DNA from: an uncultured Methanobacterium sp.
GTDB lineage: Archaea > Methanobacteriota > Methanobacteria > Methanobacteriales > Methanobacteriaceae
Length of the DNA stretch: 64,000 nucleotides
Direction of reading: 5' to 3'
Assembly (NCBI RefSeq): GCF_963665055.1
Contig: NZ_OY762015.1
Location: 1,694,501-1,758,500 of the forward strand
Positions 20,879 to 32,154 of this stretch are shown piece after piece (position 1 is the stretch's first letter; each line of letters opens with the position of its first letter). The notes under the pieces were generated by a model, which saw only the letters and a list, made by a program, of their open reading frames with translations, ran no database searches and was not told where the DNA came from. Made by a program: the position numbers and the translations under genes.

Positions 20879-20932
20879 GTAATTATAAAATAATTTGAGT
20901 CATTTAATAATTATATAATGATTTAAACTATT
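20863..20932. repeat. 20-bp tandem repeat at the JAMM gene stop, two good copies plus a decayed third
   Basis: Copies 20863-20882 and 20883-20902 share 18 of 20 bases (TTATAAAATAATTT core). A decayed third copy follows with ATTATATAATGATTTAA. The TAA stop (20876-20878) is inside copy one, so the gene's last five codons are repeated downstream. Confidence 0.85.
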
Positions 20933-21035
20933 CTAAGTAATTTATAACCTAATCCAATAACATTTCTCACCATATATTTCTCATTTTAATTCTCAATATT
21001 TTAATAAAAAAGTAGTAAATAAAAAAAAGTTTTGA

Positions 21036-21057
21036 TCAACCTTTTTCAAAAGGTTGA
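21036..21057 (-). terminator. Hairpin plus T8 terminator of serA
   Basis: A perfect 10-bp inverted repeat, TCAACCTTTT / AAAAGGTTGA, separated by 2 nt, begins right after the serA stop on the minus strand. It is followed by a run of eight T. Tip pairs must open to form a loop, but the arrangement resembles an intrinsic terminator. Confidence 0.75.
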
Positions 21058-21058
21058 A

Positions 21059-22630
<1,572 letters not shown>

Positions 22631-23152
22631 ATTAATCCACGTTGTCCATTTTTTATTACAAATCTAATTATGCAATTTCAATTGTCTGCATTTCAATTAT
22701 CGTTCAATTATTTATTAGGTATAATGTAGATTTAAATCTGTTGTGGATTTTAATATCTGTTGTGGATTTCAATAGATTTATAAAAATTATATAAAATTTT
22801 ATGAAACTCCTAATACTAAAAAAAATTATAATATAAAATATTTTTTAATAAACACTATTATGACCATATGAATTTTAAATTTAGTTGTTCATTGAAGTGG
22901 TTTTTTTAACTTAACTATTGAAATGGTTTTTAACTTCAACTAATGTTTAAACATTTAAACTAATTACTGGTTAATTTAAACAAATTTCCCTAGTTTTAAA
23001 GTGAATTTTGAAGATTTGAGCTTCTAATGAGCATAAATATATATCTTAGAATCACTATGAATTATAACAATGAACTTTGAAATGTTCCCTGGATTGAAAA
23101 GTTCTGGGAATAATTTCTAAATTGGAATATAGATGTGTTAGGAGGTTTAATC
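22631..23152. other. Divergent region serA / YbjQ-family gene, with two direct repeats
   Basis: The gap of about 520 bp carries promoters for both genes. A 19-bp tandem duplication, ATCTGTTGTGGATTTYAAT, lies at 22736-22773. A looser repeat of ATTGAARTGGTTTTT...AACTT occurs near 22893 and 22917. A strong TATA-like CATAAATATATAT at 23032-23044 would give the downstream gene a leader of roughly 85-90 nt. No coding or RNA gene was recognised. Confidence 0.5.
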
Positions 23153-23494
23153 ATGGTTTCAGTGGATGAATATGTTATTGTGAGCTCGAACTACATACCT
23201 GGATATGAAATTACGGAAACTAAGGGTTTTGTATATGGTCTTACTGTCCGTAGTAGGGGTGTTGGTGGACAGATAGGTGCAGGAATACGTTCCATGTTCG
23301 GAGGGGAAATCAAGGAATATGTGAGCATGATGGAAGAAACCAGGGACGAAGCCATGATGAGAGCCATAGACCATGCTAAAGCCATGGGCGCCAATGCCAT
23401 AATCAGTGCTCGATATGATTCCAACGATATTTCAGATGTTATGCAGGAGATCCTGGTTTTTGGAACTGCAGTTGTGGCCCACAAAGTTGAATAA
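23153..23494 (+). CDS. YbjQ/DUF74 family protein
   Basis: A 113-residue soluble protein of the YbjQ (UPF0145) family, which forms pentamers and is sometimes called a heavy-metal-binding domain. The diagnostic stretches are GFVYGLTVRSRGVGGQIGAG and the C-terminal ANAIISARYDSND. The ATG at 23153 follows GGAGG by 7 nt; the longer frame starts at a GTG and translates the ribosome site. The biochemical function is unknown. Transcribed alone from a strong TATA box. Confidence 0.85.
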   Translation: MVSVDEYVIVSSNYIPGYEITETKGFVYGLTVRSRGVGGQIGAGIRSMFGGEIKEYVSMMEETRDEAMMRAIDHAKAMGANAIISARYDSNDISDVMQEILVFGTAVVAHKVE

Positions 23495-23617
23495 ACAACA
23501 ATACTTTGCAAATCCAAAAATCATACGAAATTAACTTAGAAATAAACTATGAAATTCTCAGAAATAACTAAGAACTAATGATATTAAACTAAACTAAAGA
23601 ATTAAACTAAGGATAAA

Positions 23618-24367
23618 ATGTTAGAAGGTAACCTTGAAATAGATGGAAAGCAGATCCCCCGCACTTTAATGGGGACATCTCCTTCTATCGGAGCAGCACA
23701 CTTTGGCCACAGATCCAGACTATACCTCCTGGATCTCTACCGGAACCCAGAGGCAATAGCCCAGATAATGGCCAGATCATACCAGATGGGAGTTAGAGGA
23801 ATCCAACTCATACCCCACCCCCCTGTGGTGGAGGCACTGCAAATTGCACGTGAACAGGGCTTTCCCCTGGATATTATAGCCACCATCCGCCCAGAGTCTG
23901 AAAAAGAGGATATAAATCTTTTATCTGAGTTAGATGTCAGTGCCATGCTGGTGGATCCGGAGATCACCGACCAGAGGGACTGGAATTTGATTGGAGAAAA
24001 GCTGGATGCAATTAAGGATACTGGATCAGTGCCTGGCCTTATAACCCAATATCCATTTAAAACCACCATGGAACTCCTTGAATCTCCATTAATAAATGAT
24101 TTCAAAATGTACATGGTTCCCCTTAACCGCCTGGGATATTTAATGGACTGTGATACCTATGGTCCCGATGAAAGAGCCCAGTTCAGAGAAATCATCAAAA
24201 AACTGGATAAAACCATTATCACCATGCACGTACTTGCTGCAGGAATAATGACACCAGATGATGCCTTTGATTACCTTAAATCCACGGATTTTGTAGACAT
24301 GGTGGCCGTGGGAATAGCCTCCGAGAAAGAAGCAGAAGAAACCTTTTCTAAACTGTTTAAACGTTAA
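23618..24367 (+). CDS. Conserved protein of unknown function, possible TIM barrel
   Basis: A 249-residue soluble protein I cannot assign to a named enzyme. Alternating helices and strands with short loops (GVRGIQLIPHP, FPLDIIATIRPES, VSAMLVDPEI, TIITMHVLAAGIMTPDDAFDYL, FVDMVAVGIASEKEAEE) suggest a (beta-alpha)8 barrel, and the C-terminal part recalls aldo-keto reductase or phosphate-binding barrels. His/Asp/Arg residues near the strand ends could be catalytic. AAGGATAAA precedes the ATG. It follows the YbjQ-family gene by about 120 bp in the same direction. Function is open. Confidence 0.6.
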   Translation: MLEGNLEIDGKQIPRTLMGTSPSIGAAHFGHRSRLYLLDLYRNPEAIAQIMARSYQMGVRGIQLIPHPPVVEALQIAREQGFPLDIIATIRPESEKEDINLLSELDVSAMLVDPEITDQRDWNLIGEKLDAIKDTGSVPGLITQYPFKTTMELLESPLINDFKMYMVPLNRLGYLMDCDTYGPDERAQFREIIKKLDKTIITMHVLAAGIMTPDDAFDYLKSTDFVDMVAVGIASEKEAEETFSKLFKR

Positions 24368-24544
24368 AAAACTGATCAATTTACTATTCTTTTTTTATAA
24401 CGTATTTACATGAATCCTGCACATTTTTAAAGTAATGGATTTAAAAACTCTATAAATACTAGTTTTAACGCTGAGGAGTTTTATATAACATCCAAAATCA
24501 TAGATTTCGGAATAAAAATACGTAACTCAAATAAGTATTCCCAC

Positions 24545-24586
24545 CTTCATATTCCCAATACTTTATTCCCAACCCTTTATTCCCAA
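24545..24586. repeat. 14-bp tandem repeat across a stop codon
   Basis: CTTTATTCCCAA occurs at 24561 and 24575 (period 14), with a third variant CTTCATATTCCCAA at 24545. The stop of the minus-strand membrane protein (24577-24579) is inside the copy at 24575. Confidence 0.75.
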
Positions 24587-24867
24587 CTTATTTTTAGGAG
24601 TATTGAAAGCCCGACAAATTCCAGTAAGACAATGAAAAACTCGGTGATAAACCAGTTTACTAAAAAAAGTGCTATGGCCAAGGCAATTGTTTGAAAAAGG
24701 AAGAATGATGCAAAGAAAAGCAATCCTAAGGTATATTTGGATTTCATTCCCTGGTAACTTCTCCAGTATAAATATAATAGTCCAGTTAAGAGGAAAATGT
24801 TTCCAATGCTCAGTAGTTTACTGATGATTATAATAATATTAATAAATTCTGGCGATATATAAAGCAT
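24577..24867 (-). CDS. Small membrane protein, paralogue of the 25319 product
   Basis: A 96-residue protein with three strongly hydrophobic segments. It shares its layout and end with the protein at 25319: both have a GNIFLLTGLLYLYW/GTIFLLCGLIYIYW block, a basic-polar loop, a FFASFFLFQ/LFASALLLQ segment, and both end in L(L/F)KISWE. GAGGTTAAAAG precedes the ATG, almost the same as for its paralogue. It is the third gene of a small cluster with a winged-helix regulator in the middle. No known family; function unknown. Confidence 0.7.
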   Translation of the reverse strand: MLYISPEFINIIIIISKLLSIGNIFLLTGLLYLYWRSYQGMKSKYTLGLLFFASFFLFQTIALAIALFLVNWFITEFFIVLLEFVGLSILLKISWE

Positions 24868-24980
24868 CTTTTAACCTCTTTAATGTTTTAAGCCATTTTT
24901 TTAAACTTAACCCGACTAACCTACTTAACCACTTAACCAAACTTCTGGACATTTTTGCTTGGCTTAAGTTGAATACATTA

Positions 24981-25025
24981 TATTTTTCTGAAATTGGGAC
25001 CATTTATTTCTGAAACTGGGCCCAT
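24981..25025. repeat. 22-bp tandem duplication across the stop codon
   Basis: TCTGAAATTGGGACCAT (from 24987) and TCTGAAACTGGGCCCAT (from 25009) match at 15 of 17 bases, a period of 22. The stop of the winged-helix gene is at 25004-25006. The last codons of the gene are therefore copied just downstream. Confidence 0.85.
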
Positions 25026-25285
25026 ATCTCATGGAATGTATCATAGTTTTCTTCCATTTTATCGGAAAGAAAGTACAATCTTCCGTATTTTTCCCCACTG
25101 GATGTTACAACACCTGATTCTTCCAGTACTCCCATATGATGTTGAACTGTTTTATAATCAAGTTCAAGAACTTCTGCAAGCTGATGAATATTGTAAGGCC
25201 TTTCTTTAAGTTCATTAATTATCCTGGCACGGTTTTTACCACCTTTAGTGCCTACAATTAACCACCATAGAAATTTCTTTTTCAT
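25004..25285 (-). CDS. ArsR-like winged-helix transcriptional regulator
   Basis: A 93-residue DNA-binding protein. The winged helix covers about 15-75: a first helix in NRARIINELKERPYNIHQLA, the recognition helix in LELDYKTVQHHMGVLEE and the wing in GVVTSSGEKYGRLYFLS. There is no visible metal site, so it may sense state through the membrane proteins beside it. It lies between two paralogous small membrane proteins on the same strand, 33 bp after the first. The arrangement suggests a membrane-linked regulatory unit. AGGGATC lies before the ATG. Confidence 0.85.
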   Translation of the reverse strand: MKKKFLWWLIVGTKGGKNRARIINELKERPYNIHQLAEVLELDYKTVQHHMGVLEESGVVTSSGEKYGRLYFLSDKMEENYDTFHEIWAQFQK

Positions 25286-25318
25286 GAAAGATCCCTAACT
25301 CTACTATCAATACCAGCA

Positions 25319-25627
25319 TCATTCCCAGCTGATTTTAAACAATATTAACAACGCTATAAATTCAAAAACAATAAGTGCGAACATTACAATTCCTTCATAC
25401 CAGTGACTAAGTACGCTGATGAAGTAAGTTCCAGTTAACAAGATATTTTGAAGTAGTAGCGCTGATGCAAACAGTAAAAGACCCACGGCATAACTTGATT
25501 TTGTTTCCCTGTAATTTCCCCAGTAAATATAAATAAGCCCACACAACAGGAAAATAGTTCCAAATCCCAGTATAACAGTTATAATTACAATGAAACTGGT
25601 TAATAAGTCTGGTGATCCGAATAACAT
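25319..25627 (-). CDS. Small membrane protein, first gene of regulator cluster
   Basis: A 102-residue protein with three hydrophobic helices and the same ending (ILFKISWE) as the 96-residue protein at 24577. GAGG lies 8 nt before the ATG. It is the promoter-proximal gene of a three-gene unit with a winged-helix regulator. No family known to me; it may be a membrane sensor or anti-regulator (inference from context only). Confidence 0.7.
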   Translation of the reverse strand: MLFGSPDLLTSFIVIITVILGFGTIFLLCGLIYIYWGNYRETKSSYAVGLLLFASALLLQNILLTGTYFISVLSHWYEGIVMFALIVFEFIALLILFKISWE

Positions 25628-25955
25628 CTTTTAAACCTCATAGATTTGGTAATAGCCGCAGTATTAAATGATGGGCTGTGATTAAATATTGGCGATTATC
25701 CTAATGGAAACCCAATCTTTTTAAGAAATACACATTAGCTGTAGTAATAGGTAATGTAAATATACTAAAAAAAGTTTTTCCGAAATTCACACCATGTTTT
25801 TACATTTGATTCCCAAATCATACCCTCCAAATTATATACAATTAATTAGGAGACTCTTTAAATTCTAATAATTAACCTACAGTTTCAAAAGATAACTATA
25901 CAGTTGTATTAATTATGTTAGATGTTAAAAAAAATAAAAAAAAATAATTAAAATT
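25628..25955. other. Intergenic region upstream of the regulator cluster
   Basis: AT-rich non-coding gap between the ABC exporter genes and the membrane-protein/regulator cluster, both minus strand. It must hold the cluster promoter. The segment around 25740-25770 read on the minus strand has AT-rich TATA-like sequence, and A/T runs near 25929-25945 could terminate the ABC transcript. No gene was recognised. Confidence 0.4.
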
Positions 25956-25989
25956 TTATTTTAATTACTTGGTTATTTTAATTTCTAGG
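25956..25989. repeat. 17-bp tandem duplication at the ABC ATPase stop
   Basis: TTATTTTAATTACTTGG and TTATTTTAATTTCTAGG (period 17, 14 of 17 identical). The stop codon of the minus-strand ATPase gene (25978-25980) lies in the second copy. Confidence 0.7.
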
Positions 25990-26643
25990 GCTGGTGAGGA
26001 TACCATCACGCATATGGAGAACTTCATCGGCAAAATCCGCTGCATCTGGATTGTGGGTGACCATTACAATACTCACACCCTTGTTTTGATTTAGATCTTG
26101 AAGTATTTGCATTATTGAATCTGCATTCTGGGTATCAAGTTCTCCTGTTGGTTCATCAGCCAAGATAATTGAGGGATCATTTATAAGAGCCCTGGCAATT
26201 GCTACACGCTGTTGTTCTCCTCCTGAAAGTTGTCCAGGGCGTTTATCGTGTTTTCCATTTAATCCCATGAGGTCTATTATTTTTTTAGCTTTTTGGGATT
26301 CTTCTTTTATCATGGGTAGCATGACATTCTCCAGGACTGTGAGCTGAGACATGAGATTAAACCTCTGGAATATGAATCCTATTTCATTCCTTCGAAGTCT
26401 GGCCTGCTCTTTAACCGATAATTTAGTGGTATTTTTACCATTAAGCCGGAATGTGCCCCTTGTTGGTGTGTCAAGTATCCCGGTAATGTGGAGGAAAGTT
26501 GACTTTCCAGATCCAGAGGGACCCATCACAGCAGTGAAAGAACCCGCCTCCAAGCTAAGATCCAGTCCTGCAATGGCGTTTAATTCTCCATCACCCATTT
26601 TATATGTCTTCCATACATTATTGAATTCTATTAACTTACTCAT
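25978..26643 (-). CDS. ABC transporter ATP-binding protein, MacB/LolD type
   Basis: A 221-residue ATPase of the MacB/LolD/FtsE group. Walker A is GPSGSGKST (about 41-49), the Q-loop is in IGFIFQRFNLMSQLTVLENV, the signature is LSGGEQQRVAIARAL, Walker B is SIILADEPTGELD, and the H-loop is MVTHNPDAADFAD. Its ATG overlaps the end of the permease gene by 8 bp, so they are translated together. This group usually works with FtsX-like permeases in export of peptides or in mechanotransmission. The substrate is unknown. Confidence 0.93.
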   Translation of the reverse strand: MSKLIEFNNVWKTYKMGDGELNAIAGLDLSLEAGSFTAVMGPSGSGKSTFLHITGILDTPTRGTFRLNGKNTTKLSVKEQARLRRNEIGFIFQRFNLMSQLTVLENVMLPMIKEESQKAKKIIDLMGLNGKHDKRPGQLSGGEQQRVAIARALINDPSIILADEPTGELDTQNADSIMQILQDLNQNKGVSIVMVTHNPDAADFADEVLHMRDGILTSPRN

Positions 26644-27700
26644 CCCTCAACGCCTCCACCACATTCAATTTTGAAGCACGTCTTGCTGGATAAAGTCCAG
26701 CTAAAATACTTAAAATGGTAGATCCCACAATCACACTTCCAATTAACCATAATGGTATCATTGCTGGAATGTATTCTGTGAAATTCAGCATCTTTGCAAT
26801 TAAAATTACCCCGATGATGCCCAGAATAACTCCGGCAACAGATCCCAAGAACCCTAATAAACCTGATTCAAATAGTATACTTCCTTTCAGTTCCCAGTTT
26901 GTAAATCCAACGGCTTTTAAAACTCCTAATTCTTTTGTTCGTTCCATGACGCTCATCATCATGGTATTTACCACGCTTATAATTCCCACAACCAGAGCTA
27001 TACCTGCAATAACTCCCATGAAAAGCTGTGCTTTACTGGCCCATTCCTGAACCTCAGCTACCTTTTCTGATTTTGTTTTAACCGAAACTCCACTTACCTG
27101 CTTTTCTGTACTCTCAGCAACAGTCTTTGGATCTCCATTAGTCCGAGCATAGATAGCACTTAATTTGTTATCTGCCATCTGCTTGGCAAGCGTCTGGTTT
27201 ATGTAAATACCGAGTACATCTTCATCCACCTGTTCTTCGTTGGATATTCCGGTGATGGTTAATTCCTTATTCTTAATTTTTATTTTATCCCCAATGCCCA
27301 GGTGAAGCTTATCTGCAACTGCATGATTAATTACCACACCCTGTGTTCCATTTTTTATTTTAACCTGGCTCCAATCATTTACCCCGCCCACAGTTACTGT
27401 GCTTCCATTTATTTCCTCTGAAAAAACAGATAATTCCTGGAATCCGTAAAGATTGGACTGATTTTCTACCTTTGAAACCGTTTGCGAATCCATTAAATAA
27501 GATCCACTACTTGATGAGGGTGCAATTATGACATCGTACATATATTTATTTGTTTGATCGTTAACTGCCGAAGCTAATCCTGCGGTTGTTCCTAATAATG
27601 TCAGAATAGTGGCAACTCCTATTATTATCCCGAGCATGGTTAATGCACTTCTAAATTTCCTTCTGCGGATGTTGTTAAACCCCAATTGGTAAAGATTCAT
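26636..27700 (-). CDS. ABC transporter permease, FtsX/MacB type
   Basis: A 354-residue permease. A first membrane helix (about 16-40) is followed by a large extracellular MacB-like domain (about 45-210), then three membrane helices at the C-terminus (about 222-345) forming the FtsX domain, with VNTMMMSVMERTKELGVLKAVG as the conserved coupling region. GGAGGTGA lies just before the ATG and a TATA-like TTTTATATGG about 20-30 nt upstream. It is the first gene of a two-gene operon with the ATPase; no outer protein is encoded nearby. Confidence 0.92.
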   Translation of the reverse strand: MNLYQLGFNNIRRRKFRSALTMLGIIIGVATILTLLGTTAGLASAVNDQTNKYMYDVIIAPSSSSGSYLMDSQTVSKVENQSNLYGFQELSVFSEEINGSTVTVGGVNDWSQVKIKNGTQGVVINHAVADKLHLGIGDKIKIKNKELTITGISNEEQVDEDVLGIYINQTLAKQMADNKLSAIYARTNGDPKTVAESTEKQVSGVSVKTKSEKVAEVQEWASKAQLFMGVIAGIALVVGIISVVNTMMMSVMERTKELGVLKAVGFTNWELKGSILFESGLLGFLGSVAGVILGIIGVILIAKMLNFTEYIPAMIPLWLIGSVIVGSTILSILAGLYPARRASKLNVVEALRDE

Positions 27701-28233
27701 CCATTCACCTCCAATAAACCATATAAAACTCTATTTTCATGTAATTTTGATGTAAATTAATTATTTCCTACACTTGACAAATTTATGTAATTTTTTTAAT
27801 AATGCAGAGAGGATTTGCTCATTTTGAATACCTCCATTGTTTTTGGATAGTATTCAGGTTATTTAATCCTTTAAAAGTAGTTTTTCCGAGATTCACCCGA
27901 TTTTAACTGGATTTTCATCCCATGTTTCTTCATTTTATTTCACTTTATACCCAAATTGTATCAAACTTTCAAAAAGGAGTAATAATGTGGTGAAAATATA
28001 TTGCAGTCTAAGCAATTAAATAAACAATTGAAAAGAAGGGCATTATAGGGTTACATAACCAAAAAGAGGTATTAAAAACATTTTAATCTAAAGAAGAGTT
28101 AAAAATTAAAGAAGAATAGAAAACTAAAGAAGTCTAAAAAAAGTAAAAATTAATCAAATTTGTAAAAAAAGAAAATGGGAATTCTTTTGAATTTCCATAA
28201 TACTACCAAACAAATCCTTTAGTTATAAACAGA
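27701..28233. other. Intergenic region, ABC exporter promoter and AT-rich spacer
   Basis: The gap of 533 bp between two minus-strand genes. The ABC operon's TATA-like element (minus strand, near 27718-27728) and ribosome site are at its left edge. The stretch 28075-28150 contains several variants of TAAAGAAG, a weak repeat. No coding sequence or stable RNA was recognised. Confidence 0.45.
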
Positions 28234-29210
<977 letters not shown>

Positions 29211-29216
29211 TTTGTT

Positions 29217-30530
29217 ATGAATGATGTTGATATGAATTCTGACTTGTATAATATTTATGTAGGTATGGATGACACTGACTCTGCCAGTGGTATGTGTACT
29301 ACATATATATGTTCTGTGATAATGGACCGACTTAAAGCTTGTGGTTTTAGAGTGGATGGTCCACCACGCCTGATACGCCTGAACCCATTCGCACCCCATA
29401 AAACAAGGGGAAATGGAGCAGTATCCTTTAAAATGGTTTTAAAATCAAAAGAAGATGTTGAAACTGCCAAGAATCTTATTTTGAAGATGGTAAATGAACT
29501 GGCTGTGATGGAAGACCCTAAAACCAATCCCGGTGTGGTATTTTATGAGGGTGAGGTAACTCCTGAACTTCAGGATTACGCCCTCAGAACCATCAGAACC
29601 ATTGTAACCCAGGAAGAAGCTGAAAAGTTAGCAGAAAAGGTAGGGGCAGAGATATTCAAGTTCAAAAAGGGAAGGGGTATAATTGGGTCCCTGGCAGCCA
29701 TTGGTTGTCCCCTGACTGATGCCACCTATGAATTGCTGGCCTACCGTGACCCCTCCAATTACGGTGAAAAAAGAAGGGTTGACCCGGAATCTGTCCTAGA
29801 AATGAACCAGGAAACATACCCCGATACCTTTGACAATATTGATGATGGTTACATGGCCATAACTCCACACACACCCTGCCCAGTGCTTTACGGGATTCGA
29901 GGGGAGACAAAAGAAGCAGTTAAAAAAGCCCATGAAATTGTGAAGGTATCAGAACCCATTGAATCCTTCAGGGTGTTTTTAACCAACCAGCACACTGATC
30001 TGCACCTGCAAAAAATAGATGCCATTTCCCAGATGAACCAGTTCCAGTGCTACATTGTTCGGGGAACTGTTAAAAACCAACCAGTGGTTATTGAAGGAGG
30101 CCACGTTATTTTCACCCTAGATGATGAATCTGGAGAGGTAGAATGTGCAGCCTATGAACCTACCAAGGAGTTCCGTGATGTGGTACGTGATCTGGCCCCT
30201 GGAGACCAGGTGGAAGTCTACGGTGGAATCGGAAATAAAGGAACCCTCAACGTAGAAAAGATCAAAATCATGGCTCTAGAACCACAATATGAATATTTGA
30301 ATCCTATATGCGAATGTGGAAAGCGTATGAAGTCCGCAGGGAAAGGTAAAGGTTATAAATGCCCTCAGTGCGGTAGTAAAATACGTGAAGACTCTAAAAA
30401 AGGTGGAGAAGTTAAAGAAGTAAATAATGTAAAAGAAAGAAGGGAAATTGAAAGAAGAATTAAAACTGGATTTTATGAGGTTCCACCTTCTGCACGTCGC
30501 CATTTAAGTAAACCATTGGTTAGAGGCTGA
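29217..30530 (+). CDS. tiaS: tRNA(Ile2) 2-agmatinylcytidine synthetase
   Basis: Modifies C34 of the CAU anticodon of tRNA(Ile2) with agmatine so that it decodes AUA. TiaS landmarks: IYVGMDDTDSASGMCTTYI at the N-terminus, the catalytic kinase-like centre around GRGIIGSLAAIGCPL, an OB-fold (about 280-360) and a C-terminal zinc ribbon (CECGKRM ... CPQCG at about 365-390). About 437 residues from ATG 29217, selected for its GGTGAT site; a GTG 12 nt upstream is an alternative. An essential gene in archaea by family knowledge. Divergent from an HTH regulator. Confidence 0.94.
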   Translation: MNDVDMNSDLYNIYVGMDDTDSASGMCTTYICSVIMDRLKACGFRVDGPPRLIRLNPFAPHKTRGNGAVSFKMVLKSKEDVETAKNLILKMVNELAVMEDPKTNPGVVFYEGEVTPELQDYALRTIRTIVTQEEAEKLAEKVGAEIFKFKKGRGIIGSLAAIGCPLTDATYELLAYRDPSNYGEKRRVDPESVLEMNQETYPDTFDNIDDGYMAITPHTPCPVLYGIRGETKEAVKKAHEIVKVSEPIESFRVFLTNQHTDLHLQKIDAISQMNQFQCYIVRGTVKNQPVVIEGGHVIFTLDDESGEVECAAYEPTKEFRDVVRDLAPGDQVEVYGGIGNKGTLNVEKIKIMALEPQYEYLNPICECGKRMKSAGKGKGYKCPQCGSKIREDSKKGGEVKEVNNVKERREIERRIKTGFYEVPPSARRHLSKPLVRG

Positions 30531-30632
30531 TAATCGGTTTATAAGTCAATTTACAGATTATCAATATTTTTACACGGATTATCGATTGTTTACATCATAA
30601 TATTATAGTCTAAGTTCATTACAGGATGAAAA

Positions 30633-32087
30633 ATGATTACTCAAGATCTCGCAGAATTCATTGCAAAAACTAGCTACTCTAATCTCCCAGAAGCTGTGGT
30701 CAACCAGACCAAGCTCTGCTTCCTTGATTTTTTAGGAGTTTCACTCAGGGGGTCACGTAGTAAAAGTGCGAGGATTGTAAGGAATATCCTCAGTAATAGA
30801 GGAGATTCCCAAGATATAGGTGAGAGTTCCACTGTTATCATAGGAAATACTGCCACTCCTTTGGATGCGGCGTTAGCCAATGGAGTTTCGGCCCATTGCC
30901 TTGATCTGGATGATGGTCATCGTCTGGCCCAGCTTCATCCAGGAGCATGCGTAATTCCTGCAGCATTAGCTCTAGCAGAATCATACCATAAAACAGGGAA
31001 GGAATTCATTACTGCCATGGTAGTGGGATACCAGGTAGCAATAAAAGTGGGAATGATTCTTAATCCAGGTCACCGCCAGAAAGGTTTCCACAGTACCGGT
31101 ACCTGTGGCACTCTTGGTGCAGCAGGTGCAGCAGCAAAAATGATGGGACTGGATGATGAAGGTATTTTGAATGCATTGGGATTGGCCGGGACCCAGGCTG
31201 CGGGGTTACTGGAATCTGATCATGCTGGTAGCATGGCAAAACACCTCCACGCAGGAAAAGCTGCTCAATCTGGAGTTTTATCTGCATTACTGGCAAAGGA
31301 TGGTTTTACCGGTGCCCCAAATATTCTTGAAGGGAAAGAAGGACTTTTCAAGGCAATGGGCAAGCAAAAAGAGGAAAAAAATTCTCTTAAAAAATACGGG
31401 ACCGGAAACTGCTTGCATGATGAATTTGAAATTCTCAGGGTTTATTTCAAAAAATACCCTGTTTGCAGACATTTACACTCATCACTGGATGCTGCCATTA
31501 GTATAATTAAAAATAAAAATCTTAAAATCACTGATATTCATGATATAACAGTTGAAACCTATGAAATTGCAGCTTGCCACAATAATTACTATCCCCACAG
31601 TGTGGAAGGAATCCGGCAGAGCTTGCCATTAAGTCTGGCCCTGACTATTATAAAGGGAGATTTGAACCTTGAAGATATTCAACGCAAAAATCTCACTAAT
31701 GAAATTATCGGAACTGATGAAATTACAGAACCTGATGAAATTACAGAACCTGATGAAAAGAATAGAACAAATGAAATTACTGAAATCACCAGCAAAATAA
31801 GAATTAAATGTGATGAAGATTTGAATAAGCTTTACCCTGAAAAAAGACCATCAAAAGTAACCATAACCACCAGGGAACATGTTTACACTGAAAGAATTGA
31901 TTTGGCTAAAGGAGAACCTGAAAATCCATTTACCCTGGATGAAATGTTAAATAAATTCATTAACCTTAATCCCCATGTAGATGTTAATGTTTTAAAGGTT
32001 TTAGATGAGCTGGAAGATGCAAATATAAAAGAATTGATGAATTCCCTTAATCCTGCGTTAAAATACCCTTATTCCTGCATTAAATAA
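30633..32087 (+). CDS. MmgE/PrpD family dehydratase
   Basis: A 484-residue member of the 2-methylcitrate dehydratase (PrpD)/immune-responsive gene 1 family, which dehydrate or decarboxylate tricarboxylic acids. Conserved blocks: AHCLDLDDGH (about 87-96), HPGACVIPAALALAES, GYQVAIKVG, GFHSTGTCGTLGAAGAAAKM and KPYPVCRHLHSSLDAA-like sequence KKYPVCRHLHSS. Residues about 355-395 are an acidic low-complexity insertion with an internal 18-bp repeat (DEITEP twice), unusual for the family. AGGATGA lies before the ATG. It heads a run of four co-directional genes with a possible TIM barrel, a fumarase-like and a citryl-CoA-lyase-like protein. The true substrate is unknown. Confidence 0.85.
   Translation: MITQDLAEFIAKTSYSNLPEAVVNQTKLCFLDFLGVSLRGSRSKSARIVRNILSNRGDSQDIGESSTVIIGNTATPLDAALANGVSAHCLDLDDGHRLAQLHPGACVIPAALALAESYHKTGKEFITAMVVGYQVAIKVGMILNPGHRQKGFHSTGTCGTLGAAGAAAKMMGLDDEGILNALGLAGTQAAGLLESDHAGSMAKHLHAGKAAQSGVLSALLAKDGFTGAPNILEGKEGLFKAMGKQKEEKNSLKKYGTGNCLHDEFEILRVYFKKYPVCRHLHSSLDAAISIIKNKNLKITDIHDITVETYEIAACHNNYYPHSVEGIRQSLPLSLALTIIKGDLNLEDIQRKNLTNEIIGTDEITEPDEITEPDEKNRTNEITEITSKIRIKCDEDLNKLYPEKRPSKVTITTREHVYTERIDLAKGEPENPFTLDEMLNKFINLNPHVDVNVLKVLDELEDANIKELMNSLNPALKYPYSCIK
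31714..31749. repeat. 18-bp tandem repeat inside the PrpD-like gene
   Basis: CTGATGAAATTACAGAAC occurs at 31714 and 31732, in frame, encoding DEITEP twice, with a decayed partial third copy after. It lies in an acidic insertion and shows that tandem duplications also occur within coding DNA when they keep frame. Confidence 0.9.
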
Positions 32088-32094
32088 TCATAGG
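32051..32094. repeat. 22-bp tandem duplication across the PrpD-like stop
   Basis: TCCTGCGTTAAAATA at 32051 and TCCTGCATTAAATAA at 32073, a period of 22. The stop codon (32085-32087) is in the second copy; the two copies are read in different frames. Confidence 0.8.
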
Positions 32095-32154
32095 CAAGGA
32101 AGTCAATAAACAAACTAAATTATCAAATATATAATAAGAATAGGTGTTATTGGT

